Shown piece by piece: positions 22,339 through 29,957 of a DNA stretch of 31,399 nt (positions within the stretch are counted from its first letter, which is position 1; every line of letters starts with the position of its first letter). The notes beneath the pieces were generated by a model. That model searched no databases. It worked only from the letters and a program-made list of their open reading frames with translations, and was not told the origin of the DNA. Position numbers and translations under genes: made by a program. Source of the stretch: Alistipes sp. (GTDB taxonomy: Bacteria; Bacteroidota; Bacteroidia; Bacteroidales; Rikenellaceae); assembly GCA_009774895.1 (NCBI GenBank), contig VSOO01000002.1, positions 1-31,399 on the forward strand, given 5' to 3'.

Positions 22339-23070
22339 GTTGCGTTTGCGTTCGAGGGAACAGGGACGGACACGACGCCGTATTCCGCAGGGGGCCTGAG
22401 GAATGCGGCTGGCAGATGTGTGCGTTTATTGAGCTTGGGGGCGTGATCTTCGAACTGCCTGCTCCTCGGGTTTGCGAGCCGGGGCGCAGCCTGTGAAACA
22501 GCGCTTTTCGTCGGACCTGCAAAGCCGGGCAGCAGCCTGCGGAGCGCCCGCAGACGAAGCGACAGCGCAGTTGCGGGCCTTCGCACCCGGGAGGCTGCGG
22601 CCCGCGCGGCTCAAAGAGCCGCAAATTTTCCCTGCAATATCATCCGCCGGCTTCGGTTGCTGCGTCCCCGGCCCAGCAAAGCCCCGGTCCAAAAAACAGT
22701 CGCAACCCGCGGAGCAAAATATAACAAAGGGCGTCACCCATTGTCTTGCGCCAGTGCTCGCGGACTGCGACCGAAATCATGCGTGCGGGAACGGACCTCT
22801 CAGGCACCGGTGCAGTGCCCGGACCTCGTTCGGCCTCGTCATGCGAATTGTCGGTAAAATACGGGAAAACAGCTCCGCAAATGCCAAGCGGCTGCTTCGG
22901 CACTGCGTGTCGCGCGCGATAACCGGACGGTGTGCCGGTCGCAATCGCTCCGAAAAGCGGTTTATGCCCCTTGGATCCGACTTATCGCAGGCTGGACGGA
23001 GGCGCTTCGGCAGCGTCCTCCGGGCGGTCTTCGGGGATGGGATCGAAGCTCGGGCCGCAATCGGCAGGGG
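22339..23070. other. Gene-poor structured intergenic region
   Basis: About 730 bases in which I recognise no gene. Open frames on both strands read as shadow sequence. It contains hairpins, notably CTGCGG/CCGCAG near 22550 and a perfect 7-pair stem with AAA loop at 22606-22622 followed by AAATTTTC, which is terminator-like on the plus strand. It may be a decayed gene, a dispersed element or RNA-coding. Confidence 0.4.
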
Positions 23071-23077
23071 ATAAAAA
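23071..23077 (-). terminator. T-run ending the candidate ncRNA
   Basis: Minus strand T7 (plus AAAAAAA) directly after GC-rich sequence (CGCGCCC) downstream of the rod. It marks the probable 3' end of the ncRNA. Confidence 0.55.
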
Positions 23078-23331
23078 AATCGGGCGCGGTTTCAATCTCC
23101 TACCGTGGGCATTGGGATACCCGTAATCAGTCGATTGTCCGCGCCCTTGCCGCCCCCTCCCGAACAGGGCAGGGGCTAACAAGGACTGACAACTTCCATA
23201 CCTGATTACTGTAAAGTTCCCAATTTCACGGTAGGTACAAAGAGTTGTTTACCCTCTATTAATATAATGTCCGTCGGTCTATGCCGATCTATCCGGACAC
23301 AAAGTTAGCATAACTTATACAATTAATTATA
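23071..23331 (-). ncRNA. Candidate rod-shaped small RNA (6S/Bacteroidales-1-like)
   Basis: On the minus strand a promoter (23338-23368) leads into a short hairpin (about 23269-23298, GTCCG/CGGAC with TCGG/CCGA inside). A long imperfect rod of 137 bases (23099-23235) follows. Its stems are CCTACCGTG/CACGGTAGG, ATTGGGA/TCCCAAT, GTAATCAG/CTGATTAC, TTGTC/GACAA, CCTTG/CAAGG, and GCCCC/GGGGC near a small loop, with internal loops between. A run of seven T (23071-23077) then ends it. Rod with central loops, own promoter and terminator is the shape of 6S RNA, which binds RNA polymerase, and of the Bacteroidales-1 RNA motif. The family is inferred from shape, not shown. The precise 5' end is uncertain: a second TAnnTTTG element (TAACTTTG, 23300-23307) could start it nearer 23293. 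Confidence 0.6.
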
Positions 23332-23337
23332 CGGTTG

Positions 23338-23368
23338 CAAATATAAGCATAATTACCCGACACTCAAA
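23338..23368 (-). promoter_or_regulatory. Promoter of the candidate ncRNA
   Basis: Minus strand: TTTG (23368-23365), a 19-base spacer and TATATTTG (23345-23338). It is one of the best consensus matches in the window, yet no protein gene follows, which supports an RNA gene. Confidence 0.75.
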
Positions 23369-23413
23369 CATGTATTAGCGCAATAATTTCAAATAGCCAT
23401 TTCATTTGCGCCA

Positions 23414-23659
23414 ATGGCAGGAGACAAACAAAGGCGCGACGGACTTTTGCGACGGAAGATCATCCTGCCAACCGAAGAACTTCGCGGACTTCACGGTCAT
23501 ACTCGGGAACAGCCGAAGGAAGCTGCCGGATTGAACATTCTGAACATGGAAACGGGTGAGAACTTCCCGGATCTGACATTGCTGTCCATCATTTGCAGCT
23601 ACTGCAAAATATCCCTCGATGAATTTTTCGCTCCGATGAGCTACCTGCCGAAAGGATAA
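23414..23659 (+). CDS. Small XRE-like helix-turn-helix protein
   Basis: An 81-residue protein. Residues 39-72 read like the second half of an XRE/Cro helix-turn-helix domain: 'NMETGENFPDLTLLSIICSYCKISLDEFF' follows the usual 'iE.G...ps...l..i...l..sldeff'. The first half ('LRGLHGHTREQPKEAAGL') is less typical, so the HTH may be degenerate. It is divergent from the candidate ncRNA promoter, about 70 bases away. It is lower in GC than its neighbours, a hint of transfer, and could be a remnant of a mobile element. A terminator hairpin follows. Confidence 0.6.
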   Translation: MAGDKQRRDGLLRRKIILPTEELRGLHGHTREQPKEAAGLNILNMETGENFPDLTLLSIICSYCKISLDEFFAPMSYLPKG

Positions 23660-23720
23660 CGCCCTCCTAAAGAGCGCTCTTTCCGCCGGGCGTGCTGCGG
23701 GCCCCTGCCGCTGAACAAGA

Positions 23721-23752
23721 ACGTCCCGCCGCAAACGGCTGCGGCGGGACGT
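23721..23752. terminator. Bidirectional terminator-like hairpin
   Basis: Perfect 13-base-pair stem (23721-23733 with 23740-23752) and a 6-base loop, between the convergent XRE-like and RlmD genes. No strong T-run on either side. Confidence 0.65.
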
Positions 23753-23773
23753 CGTGGTACGAAGGGGCGGCCC

Positions 23774-25186
23774 CTATCGGCGGCGCACCAGCTTCACGAC
23801 GTTCTCCACATGGTGCGTGTGGGGGAACATATCCACCGGCTGCACCCGCTCGACGCGGTAGGCGCCGTCGAGCAGCGCCAGGTCGCGGGCCTGCGTGGCG
23901 GGATTGCAGCTCACGTAGACGATGCGGTCGGGCGCGGCGCGCAGGATGACCTCGATGACCGGCTCGTCCACGCCCGCACGCGGCGGGTCGAGGATCACCA
24001 CGTCGGGGCGGCCGTGCGCCGCGACGAACGCGTCGCTCAGCACCTCCTTCATGTCGCCGGCATGGAACGACGTATTGCCGATGCCGTTGAGCGCCGAATT
24101 GACCTTCGCGTCCTCGATCGCCTCGGGCACGTACTCGATGCCCACGACGCGTGCGCAGCGCGAGGCGCAGAAGTTGGCGATGGTGCCCGTGCCGGTATAG
24201 AGGTCGTAGAGCGTCTCGCCGCCCGTGAGCTCCGCGAAGTCGCGCGCCACCTTGTAGAGTTCGTAGGCCTGGGCCGAGTTGGTCTGATAGAACGACTTGG
24301 GTCCCACCTTGAACCGGAGGCCCTCCATCCGTTCGATGATGTGGTCCTTGCCCCGATAGCATACGGCCTCCAGGTCGCCCGTCGAGTCGTTCCACTTGGT
24401 GTTCACCACGTACATGAGCGACGTGATGGCGGGGAATGCGGCGGCCAGGTGGTCGAGCAGCGCCGCGATGCGCTCGCGGTCGTCGGCACCGAACACCACG
24501 ATGACCATCACCTCGCCCGTCGAGGCGGTGCGCACGACCATGTTGCGCATGAAGCCCGTGTGCTCGCGGGCGTTGTGGAAGGTGTAGCCGTGCTCGATGC
24601 AGAATCGCTTCGCCTCCAGACGGATGGCGTTCGACGGTTCGGGCTGGAGCCAGCACCGGCGGATGTCGAGCACCTTGTCGAACATGCCCGGGATGTGGAA
24701 TCCCGCGGCGGGCGCGGGCTCGATGGCCTCGCCGGCCTCCACCTCCTCGCGGGTCAGCCAGCGGCGGTCGGCGAAGGTGTATTCGAGTTTGTTGCGGTAG
24801 AACCGCGTCTCGGCCGACCCGAGGCAGGGGGCCACCTCGGGCAGCTCGATCTTGCCGATGCGGGTGAGCTGGTCGCGCACCTGGCCGGTCTTGAAGCGCA
24901 GCTGCTCGTCGTAGGGCAGGTTCTGCCACTTGCAGCCTCCGCAGACGCCGAAGTGCTCGCAGAAGGGTTCGGCGCGGTGCGGCGACCGCTTTACGTAGCG
25001 CACCACGGTGCCCTCCATGTAGCGGCGGCGCTTCACGCGGATCTGCACGTCCACCACGTCGCCCGGCACGGTCATCGGCACGAAGACCACCACCTCCTGC
25101 CAGCGGCCCATCGCCTTGCCTTCGGCGGCCAGCGAGGTTATCTCAAGACCCTCGATCAGAGGGTAGTTCGCTTTCTTTCTTGCCAT
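23774..25186 (-). CDS. rlmD: 23S rRNA m5U methyltransferase RlmD family
   Basis: A 470-residue RNA uridine-5 methyltransferase of the RlmD/RumA group. It has an N-terminal TRAM domain (about 1-65). A Fe-S cluster motif follows (Cys76, Cys82, Cys85, with a fourth Cys likely in 'DIRRCWLQ'). The SAM-binding domain includes 'DLYTGTGTIANF' and 'VVILDPPRAG', and the nucleophile lies in SCNPATQARD (Cys427) with 'MFPHTHHVE' after it. Site (U747, U1939 or other) cannot be decided from sequence, so 'rlmD' is a family label. The frame extends to 25342, but MARKK at 25186 is the sensible start, with TATCTTTG (25208-25215, minus strand) 21 bases before. Confidence 0.9.
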   Translation of the reverse strand: MARKKANYPLIEGLEITSLAAEGKAMGRWQEVVVFVPMTVPGDVVDVQIRVKRRRYMEGTVVRYVKRSPHRAEPFCEHFGVCGGCKWQNLPYDEQLRFKTGQVRDQLTRIGKIELPEVAPCLGSAETRFYRNKLEYTFADRRWLTREEVEAGEAIEPAPAAGFHIPGMFDKVLDIRRCWLQPEPSNAIRLEAKRFCIEHGYTFHNAREHTGFMRNMVVRTASTGEVMVIVVFGADDRERIAALLDHLAAAFPAITSLMYVVNTKWNDSTGDLEAVCYRGKDHIIERMEGLRFKVGPKSFYQTNSAQAYELYKVARDFAELTGGETLYDLYTGTGTIANFCASRCARVVGIEYVPEAIEDAKVNSALNGIGNTSFHAGDMKEVLSDAFVAAHGRPDVVILDPPRAGVDEPVIEVILRAAPDRIVYVSCNPATQARDLALLDGAYRVERVQPVDMFPHTHHVENVVKLVRRR

Positions 25187-25207
25187 AGATCTCTTCGATT
25201 GGGTTTG

Positions 25208-25215
25208 CAAAGATA
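25208..25215 (-). promoter_or_regulatory. -7 element for rlmD
   Basis: Minus strand TATCTTTG, 21 bases before the rlmD ATG. No strong TTTG seen upstream, so partial. Confidence 0.5.
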
Positions 25216-25366
25216 GGAATAATCCGCGGATTTGCGGCGCCGGCCCGCTCCGCGGGCTCGGGCGCCCCGCAGCGGGAAGGGGACGCACGGCGGAGAGAGA
25301 CGGCCCGAAGGGAGGCGCTGCGGGGAGCGTCGCACCCCGCACCGCGCACCTCCGTCCGGGCTGCGG

Positions 25367-26512
25367 CTATTCGCCGCGCTCCTCCGCGCGGCGCCGGCGC
25401 ACCCGCTCGCGCAGTCCGCCCAGCCAGAAACCCGCGGCGAAGGGCAGTCCGAGCACCACGACCACGAGCAGCACGAGCCACCCCACGATCTTGCCCACGA
25501 GGGCCGGCAGGCCGTCGAGCGCCGCACGCACCGTGTCGCCGGCCGCGCGGTCCACGTCGCGCATCAGCTCGCCCCGCTCCGCCGAGACGTAGCGCTGCAA
25601 CTCGTCGCGCTGGCGGTCGAGCTGCACGAAGGCGTGGTTCACGCTCGCATCCATCGCCTCGATGAGCTCACCGACCCGTTCGCCGAACGTTTCGGCCACG
25701 AACGTCGAGATTTCGGGTATGTGCTCCATCACGGCGGCCATGCGGCGGAAGTTGCGGTCGAGGCTGTCGATCTGGCGGAGGAGCTGCGAGCGCGTGCTGT
25801 CCTGCTCCATCCGCATTTCGAGGATGTCTTTCGACCACCCCACGCTCTCGGCCAGCTGACGCGAGCGGCCGTCCACCCGGTCGCCCAGGTCGGCGATCAC
25901 CTCGGCGATCGACCCCGAGGCGAAGGTGTGGTCGGCGCCCCGCGATTCGAGGAAGGTGAGCCATGCGAGCGTCGTGTTGGGGGTCTCGGCCCCGTCACCC
26001 GTGATCGGATGGGCCGCGGCATACGCATCGACGAACTCCCGCATCAGGGCGTAGCGGTCGCGCGACAGCACGTCGCGGGCCAGCGCCCCCGCACGCTCCG
26101 ACAGCGACCGCACCGTACGCCGCGCCTGGGGCGTCAGGTCCCCGAAGAGCAGCGAGTCGGGGGCCGCGGCGAAGGCCTCCTCCATGCGGCGGCAGAGGAT
26201 CCACGTGTCGGCGAGCGCCACCTCGGGGATGGGCTGCATGGCCGCACCCACGGCGGCCGACGACACCTGCATCTTCCAGCGCACGGCCCCGATGCGGGTC
26301 CGCAAGTCGGGCGCGGCGTCGGCGATCGAGTCGGCCGTGCGGGCCACGGCGGCGGTAAGGTCGTGGTAGAATCCGCGCGTCATCACGCGCATGCGGACCT
26401 CGGCGCGGGGCAGGGGGTCGCCCTCCGACACCGAGACTTTCAGCAGGGAGCAGCCTCCCGAGAGCACCACGCAGCAGAGCAGCGCGAAGCGACAGAGAAT
26501 CCCGGTTTTCAT
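25367..26512 (-). CDS. Putative lipoprotein with C-terminal membrane helix
   Basis: A 381-residue protein of no family I recognise. The N-terminus is a signal peptide ending in a lipobox-like LSGGC (Cys21). The rest is helical and rich in Arg/Asp/Glu, with likely coiled coil (about 230-330, with 'RLDEQRDELQRYVSAERGELMRDVDR'-like heptads). A strong hydrophobic helix follows (about 340-366, 'GWLVLLVVVVLGL') before a basic tail (LRERVRRRR). A lipid anchor at one end and an inner-membrane helix at the other suggests it spans the periplasm or is doubly anchored. It overlaps the nitroreductase by four bases (ATGA), so they are coupled. The start at 26512 is chosen for the signal peptide. Confidence 0.65.
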   Translation of the reverse strand: MKTGILCRFALLCCVVLSGGCSLLKVSVSEGDPLPRAEVRMRVMTRGFYHDLTAAVARTADSIADAAPDLRTRIGAVRWKMQVSSAAVGAAMQPIPEVALADTWILCRRMEEAFAAAPDSLLFGDLTPQARRTVRSLSERAGALARDVLSRDRYALMREFVDAYAAAHPITGDGAETPNTTLAWLTFLESRGADHTFASGSIAEVIADLGDRVDGRSRQLAESVGWSKDILEMRMEQDSTRSQLLRQIDSLDRNFRRMAAVMEHIPEISTFVAETFGERVGELIEAMDASVNHAFVQLDRQRDELQRYVSAERGELMRDVDRAAGDTVRAALDGLPALVGKIVGWLVLLVVVVLGLPFAAGFWLGGLRERVRRRRAEERGE

Positions 26513-27060
26513 TCCGCAGCGTGTCGGTCGTCGTCGAGGGAAAGAATGCGGCTCCGGGGATCGAACGCCGGCAGCGGCGCGGGCTCGAAGTCGCTGTATC
26601 CCGCAGCCACCACGCACAGCACGCCGCACCCCTCGGGCAGCGGCAGCAGCGTACGCAGGTAGTCGAGGGCCTGCTCGCCTGCGGGTTCCTCGCGGCGGCG
26701 CGGACGTCCATCGACATGCACCCAGCAGCTGGCCAGCCCCGCATCGACGCACGCCAGCTGGAGAATCGTGGCGGCGATGGCGGCATTCTCGCGCCACACG
26801 TCGCATGCGGCCGGATCGCCCGCGACGACCACGGCCAGCGGGGCCTTGGCGAGGAATGCCGAGCCGTAGTCGCGCATTTGCGCCATGCGGTCGATGAGTG
26901 CGCGGTCCGTGACCGGCAGGAGGAGCGTGGAGCGCGTATTGCGGGCCGAGGGCGCCGTGAGGGCCGCCTCCAGCAGGCGGTCGATGAGTTCGCCGGGCAC
27001 GGGGCGGTCGGTGAATTTGCGCACGCTGCGGCGCTTGCGGAGAATTTCCAGGAATTCCAT
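26509..27060 (-). CDS. Nitroreductase-family flavoprotein
   Basis: A 183-residue FMN-dependent protein of the nitroreductase superfamily. The opening RRSVRKF (10-16) is the FMN phosphate site. 'APSARNT' and 'GLASCWVHVDGR' fit the family, and 'PEGCGVLCVVAAGYS' fits the conserved region near the C-terminus. Family members reduce nitro compounds, quinones or dehalogenate; the substrate here is unknown. The start is MEFLE at ATG 27060; upstream in-frame residues (to 27156) run through the end of the rnpB terminator. Its stop overlaps the lipoprotein start. Confidence 0.88.
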   Translation of the reverse strand: MEFLEILRKRRSVRKFTDRPVPGELIDRLLEAALTAPSARNTRSTLLLPVTDRALIDRMAQMRDYGSAFLAKAPLAVVVAGDPAACDVWRENAAIAATILQLACVDAGLASCWVHVDGRPRRREEPAGEQALDYLRTLLPLPEGCGVLCVVAAGYSDFEPAPLPAFDPRSRILSLDDDRHAAE

Positions 27061-27126
27061 GATCGTATCGTGTTTAACGTTCTGTCGGCTAATCTTAGGG
27101 CACCGCGCCGCGGCGCCGGAGCCTCG

Positions 27127-27160
27127 AAAAAAACCGGTACGCACCGCAGCACGCACCGGT
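27127..27160 (-). terminator. Terminator of rnpB
   Basis: Minus strand: ACCGGT (27160-27155) pairs with ACCGGT (27138-27133), followed by T7 (plus A-run at 27127-27133). It lies just after the RNase P RNA 3' end. Confidence 0.7.
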
Positions 27161-27167
27161 CGGAATC

Positions 27168-27530
27168 GGCAAACCCTGTAAGCCGGGTTCTGTTCTCCGG
27201 ACGAGCCGGAGCCTCTGTCATTTATCTACGACGACGGTCACCCGCCGCCTCCAGCAACCTACCCCCCGGCATCGGGCGAGCAACCCTTAATTGCCGGTAT
27301 ACACGGTCTTGCAACCCGCGGGACGTACGGCCGGACGACATCGCTGCCTCCGCGGTGGGCTCTTACCCCGCCTTTTCACCCTTACCCGGCGGAATGCATC
27401 CCGCCGGGCGGTCGTTCTCTGTTACGCTCCCATACCCTTACGGACATCAAGTCGTTAGCTTGCACGGTGCTCTGCGTTGCCCGGACTTTCCTCCCCCTGC
27501 CGAAGCAGGCGGCGACAGAGCGGACTTGCC
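27168..27530 (-). ncRNA. rnpB: RNase P RNA
   Basis: Catalytic RNA of ribonuclease P, which trims tRNA 5' leaders. On the minus strand it starts GGCAAGTCCG and ends TTTGCC, pairing as P1 (GGCAA/TTGCC). The 5' part holds GAGGAAAGTCCGGGC-type sequence near 27480, the strongest hallmark, and the 3' part ends ACAGAACCCGGCTTA before the final stem. The length, about 363 bases, fits class A RNA. A TATCTTTG promoter element (27535-27542) precedes it, and a terminator follows. It is a sure call; the ends are approximate. Confidence 0.95.
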
Positions 27531-27534
27531 GCGG

Positions 27535-27542
27535 CAAAGATA
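27535..27542 (-). promoter_or_regulatory. -7 element of rnpB
   Basis: Minus strand TATCTTTG a few bases before the RNA start. The TTTG upstream element is not clear. Confidence 0.6.
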
Positions 27543-27607
27543 ATAAAATTCCGCGAATCGCCGCCTCTCGCGCCGCCGTTTCCGCCTGCGGAGCCGCCGC
27601 GGCTCCG

Positions 27608-27653
27608 GAAAAAAGGCGTCCGCCGCCGCGGAAAACGGGGCGGCGGGGCGTTC
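27608..27653 (-). terminator. Terminator of folE
   Basis: GC-rich inverted repeat (CCGCCGCC/GGCGGCGG, around 27619-27650) followed on the minus strand by a T6 run (27608-27613). It lies in the gap between folE and rnpB. Confidence 0.6.
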
Positions 27654-27689
27654 CTGCCCGGCGCGGCGGGCATGCCGTCCGCCCAGTGG

Positions 27690-28295
27690 CTATCTGTATT
27701 GGTGGGAAATGAGGGTCATAAACTCTTCGCGCGTGCGCTGGCTCGTGAGGAACACCCCCGTGAAGGCCGAAGTGGTCGTCGCCGACTCCTGCTTCTCCAC
27801 GCCGCGCATGCGCATGCACATGTGGCTGGCTTCGATCACCACCGCCACGCCCATGGGGTCGAGCGCCTCCTGAATGCAGTCGCGGATCTGCACCGTCAGC
27901 CGCTCCTGAACCTGGAGCCGCCGTGCGAAGCACTCCACGACACGGGCGATCTTCGAGAGTCCCGTGATGCGGCCGTTGGGGATGTAGGCCACGTGGGCCT
28001 TGCCGTAGAAGGGCAGCATGTGGTGCTCGCACAGCGAGTAGAGTTCGATGTCCTTCACGAGCACCATCTGTTTGTACTCCTCGCGGAACATCGCCGAGCG
28101 GATGATCTGCAACGGGTCCTCGGCATAGCCCTTCGTCAGGAAGAGCATCGCCTTGGCCACGCGCTCGGGCGTCTTGAGCAGGCCCTCGCGCTGCGGGTCC
28201 TCGCCCAGCAGTCCGAGGATCGCGGCGTAGTGTTCGCGGAGCTTGCCGATCGTCTCGGGATCGCAGATCTCCTCTTTGCGGTAAAGTTCGTCCAT
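27690..28295 (-). CDS. folE: GTP cyclohydrolase I FolE
   Basis: A 201-residue enzyme that converts GTP to 7,8-dihydroneopterin triphosphate, the first step of tetrahydrofolate (and queuosine precursor) synthesis. Zinc ligands are Cys89, His92 and Cys160, spaced as in E. coli (C110, H113, C181). Motifs '[20 protein letters not shown]' and '[22 protein letters not shown]' are family marks. Residues '[12 protein letters not shown]' near the C-terminus fit as well. The start ATG 28295 lies seven bases after a TACATTTG element (28303-28310), hence nearly leaderless. The gene lies 17 bases after rdgB. Confidence 0.96.
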   Translation of the reverse strand: MDELYRKEEICDPETIGKLREHYAAILGLLGEDPQREGLLKTPERVAKAMLFLTKGYAEDPLQIIRSAMFREEYKQMVLVKDIELYSLCEHHMLPFYGKAHVAYIPNGRITGLSKIARVVECFARRLQVQERLTVQIRDCIQEALDPMGVAVVIEASHMCMRMRGVEKQESATTTSAFTGVFLTSQRTREEFMTLISHQYR

Positions 28296-28302
28296 AGCGG
28301 GG

Positions 28303-28310
28303 CAAATGTA
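28303..28310 (-). promoter_or_regulatory. -7 element at the folE start
   Basis: Minus strand TACATTTG, seven bases before the folE ATG and three bases from the rdgB stop. It suggests a separate near-leaderless folE transcript besides the operon. Confidence 0.5.
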
Positions 28311-28312
28311 CG

Positions 28313-28894
28313 CTATTTTGTCAGCTTGTGCAAATAATCCGCCAGCCGCCGCACGGCGCGCCCGCGGTGCGACAGGGCGTTCTTCTCCTCGGCGTTCATG
28401 CGGGCGAAGCTGCGGTCCGAACCGTCGGGCACGAAGAGGGGGTCGTAGCCGAAGCCCTCCGTTCCCGACTCATGTTCGGCGATCCGGCCCTCGACGATCC
28501 CCTCGAAGAAGTGCTCCTCGCCGCCGAGGATCAGGCAGATCACCGTGCGGAACCGCGCCCGGCGGTTCGCCGCGCCCTCAAGGTTGCGCAGCAGCAGGCG
28601 GTTGTTGGCCGCGAAGTCGTGGCCGTCGGTGGCGTAGCGGGCCGAGTGCACGCCGGGCGCGCCGCCCAGCGCCTCGACTTCGAGTCCGGTGTCGTCGGCG
28701 AAGCAGTCGCAGCCCGTGCGTTCGTAGAGGTAGCGCGCCTTCTGGGCCGCATTGCCTTCGAGCGTGGGCTGCGTCTCGGGCACCTCCTCCGTCACGCCGC
28801 AGTCGCGGGGCGTGACCAGCGTGAAGTCTTCGCCCAGCACGGCCCGCACCTCGGCGAGCTTGTGGGCGTTGTTGGTGGCGAAAAGTATCTTCAT
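28313..28894 (-). CDS. rdgB: Non-canonical purine NTP pyrophosphatase (RdgB/HAM1)
   Basis: A 193-residue house-cleaning enzyme that hydrolyses ITP, dITP and XTP, keeping deaminated bases out of DNA and RNA. The opening '[11 protein letters not shown]' (Asn8, Lys12) is the substrate motif, Asp67/Asp68 in '[14 protein letters not shown]' bind metal, and '[11 protein letters not shown]' and '[10 protein letters not shown]' are conserved. The stop lies 17 bases before the folE start. The ATG overlaps the preceding HAD gene's stop (ATGA). Length is normal. Confidence 0.95.
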   Translation of the reverse strand: MKILFATNNAHKLAEVRAVLGEDFTLVTPRDCGVTEEVPETQPTLEGNAAQKARYLYERTGCDCFADDTGLEVEALGGAPGVHSARYATDGHDFAANNRLLLRNLEGAANRRARFRTVICLILGGEEHFFEGIVEGRIAEHESGTEGFGYDPLFVPDGSDRSFARMNAEEKNALSHRGRAVRRLADYLHKLTK

Positions 28895-29736
28895 GATCGG
28901 ATGGCTTCCATTCGTTCGAGTTTGTAGTCGAGGGCGATCTTGTCGATGACGGTCTTGACCAGCAGGTCCATCTCCGAGCCCTCGGAGTAGTCGGCGGGGC
29001 AGACGTGGTTCACGCGGTTGTCGCGGATGAGCTGCGCCATGTCGCGGCGCGCCCCCTTCTGGTCGGGGTTGTAGACCGCGATGGAGTGGCCGCCCGAGCT
29101 CTTCACGAGGCGCATGCAGGGGATGTCGGTGGTGCCGTCGCCCACGTAGATCATGCGCCGGAACGGCACGGGCCGCTCCTCCTCGGGCACGTAGCGGTTC
29201 ACCTCCTTGCTGTCCGACACCGACTCCACGCCCTTGTTGATCTTGAATATGAACTGCGTCTTGTTGGTGTAATTGACCGCCACGGCGGGCCAGTAGGCGA
29301 TGCCGTCCACGTCGTAGAGGAACGAGCAGGCGTAGATCTTGCGGAACTCGCCGGCGATCTCGGTGCCCTCGATGATCTCCTTCAGCCCCGACGAGTTGAT
29401 GTAGTGCACGATGTGCATGCCGCGGCGGGCGCCGTAGTCGTTGATGCGCGCGAACCACTCGCGCACGCCCCGGTAGAGCGCGACGCGCCGGCCCGACTCG
29501 CGGAAGGCTTCGCGGCGCAGCGACAGCCCCTTCGAACGGGCCGCCTGGATCATGCGGGCCATGTAGGTCAGCACCATGTCGGCATCCTGCTCCTCGGCCA
29601 GCGCGTTGGCCTCGGACCAGAACTCCCTGTTGCTCTTCCCGACGGCGGGAATGAAGTCGTACTCCTGCATGTTGCCGGGAGCCAGCGTGCCGTCGAAATC
29701 GTAGATCAGTGCGACGGTCGGTTTCGGTTCGTTCAT
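28891..29736 (-). CDS. HAD-superfamily hydrolase
   Basis: A 281-residue HAD phosphatase-like protein. The nucleophile motif is DFDGTL (13-18), motif II is near INSSG (113-117) and motif IV is GDGTTD (199-204). It has a helical cap between. 'YDFIPAVGKSNREFWSEANALA' is a marked pattern of this subgroup. The substrate is unknown; it could be a phosphatase for a sugar phosphate or phosphoserine-like compound. It is coupled to rdgB (ATGA), so it may be a nucleotide or house-cleaning partner, but this is inference. A TAnnTTTG element (TAACTTTG, 29817-29824, minus) lies about 80 bases before. Confidence 0.83.
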   Translation of the reverse strand: MNEPKPTVALIYDFDGTLAPGNMQEYDFIPAVGKSNREFWSEANALAEEQDADMVLTYMARMIQAARSKGLSLRREAFRESGRRVALYRGVREWFARINDYGARRGMHIVHYINSSGLKEIIEGTEIAGEFRKIYACSFLYDVDGIAYWPAVAVNYTNKTQFIFKINKGVESVSDSKEVNRYVPEEERPVPFRRMIYVGDGTTDIPCMRLVKSSGGHSIAVYNPDQKGARRDMAQLIRDNRVNHVCPADYSEGSEMDLLVKTVIDKIALDYKLERMEAIRS

Positions 29737-29921
29737 GGAATTCGTCTGTTCGTTTCGTCATGCTCCGGGCCCCGGCCGCCACCGCCGCAGCGGGGCGCGG
29801 ACGCTTTCCGGAAATTCAAAGTTAGGAAGAAATTATGTAAAAACCGCCGTGCGGCGCGAAATAAAGCGTCCGCCGCCGAAAGATTTTTCCGCGCCGTGCG
29901 TGCGATTCGCCATTTGTTTCG

Positions 29922-29929
29922 TACCTTTG
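29922..29929 (+). promoter_or_regulatory. -7 element for the glycosyltransferase
   Basis: TACCTTTG, 28 bases before ATG 29958. The TTTG seen nearby lies too close to count as a standard upstream element. Confidence 0.5.
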
Positions 29930-29957
29930 CGTGCGACCCCAAGCAAGATTCTCGCAT

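Noticed and set aside
22640..22903. Minus-strand 87-residue frame downstream of the ncRNA promoter
   Set aside because: It lies beyond the T-run at 23071 and shows no conserved pattern.
22472..23074. Plus-strand frame of 200 residues in the gene-poor stretch
   Set aside because: No start context, no family resemblance, and it runs through hairpins; regarded as non-coding.
23099..23235. tmRNA or SRP RNA
   Set aside because: No CCA end, tag-coding frame or tRNA-like T arm for tmRNA, and no SRP apical GGAA-type motif; the long rod fits neither.
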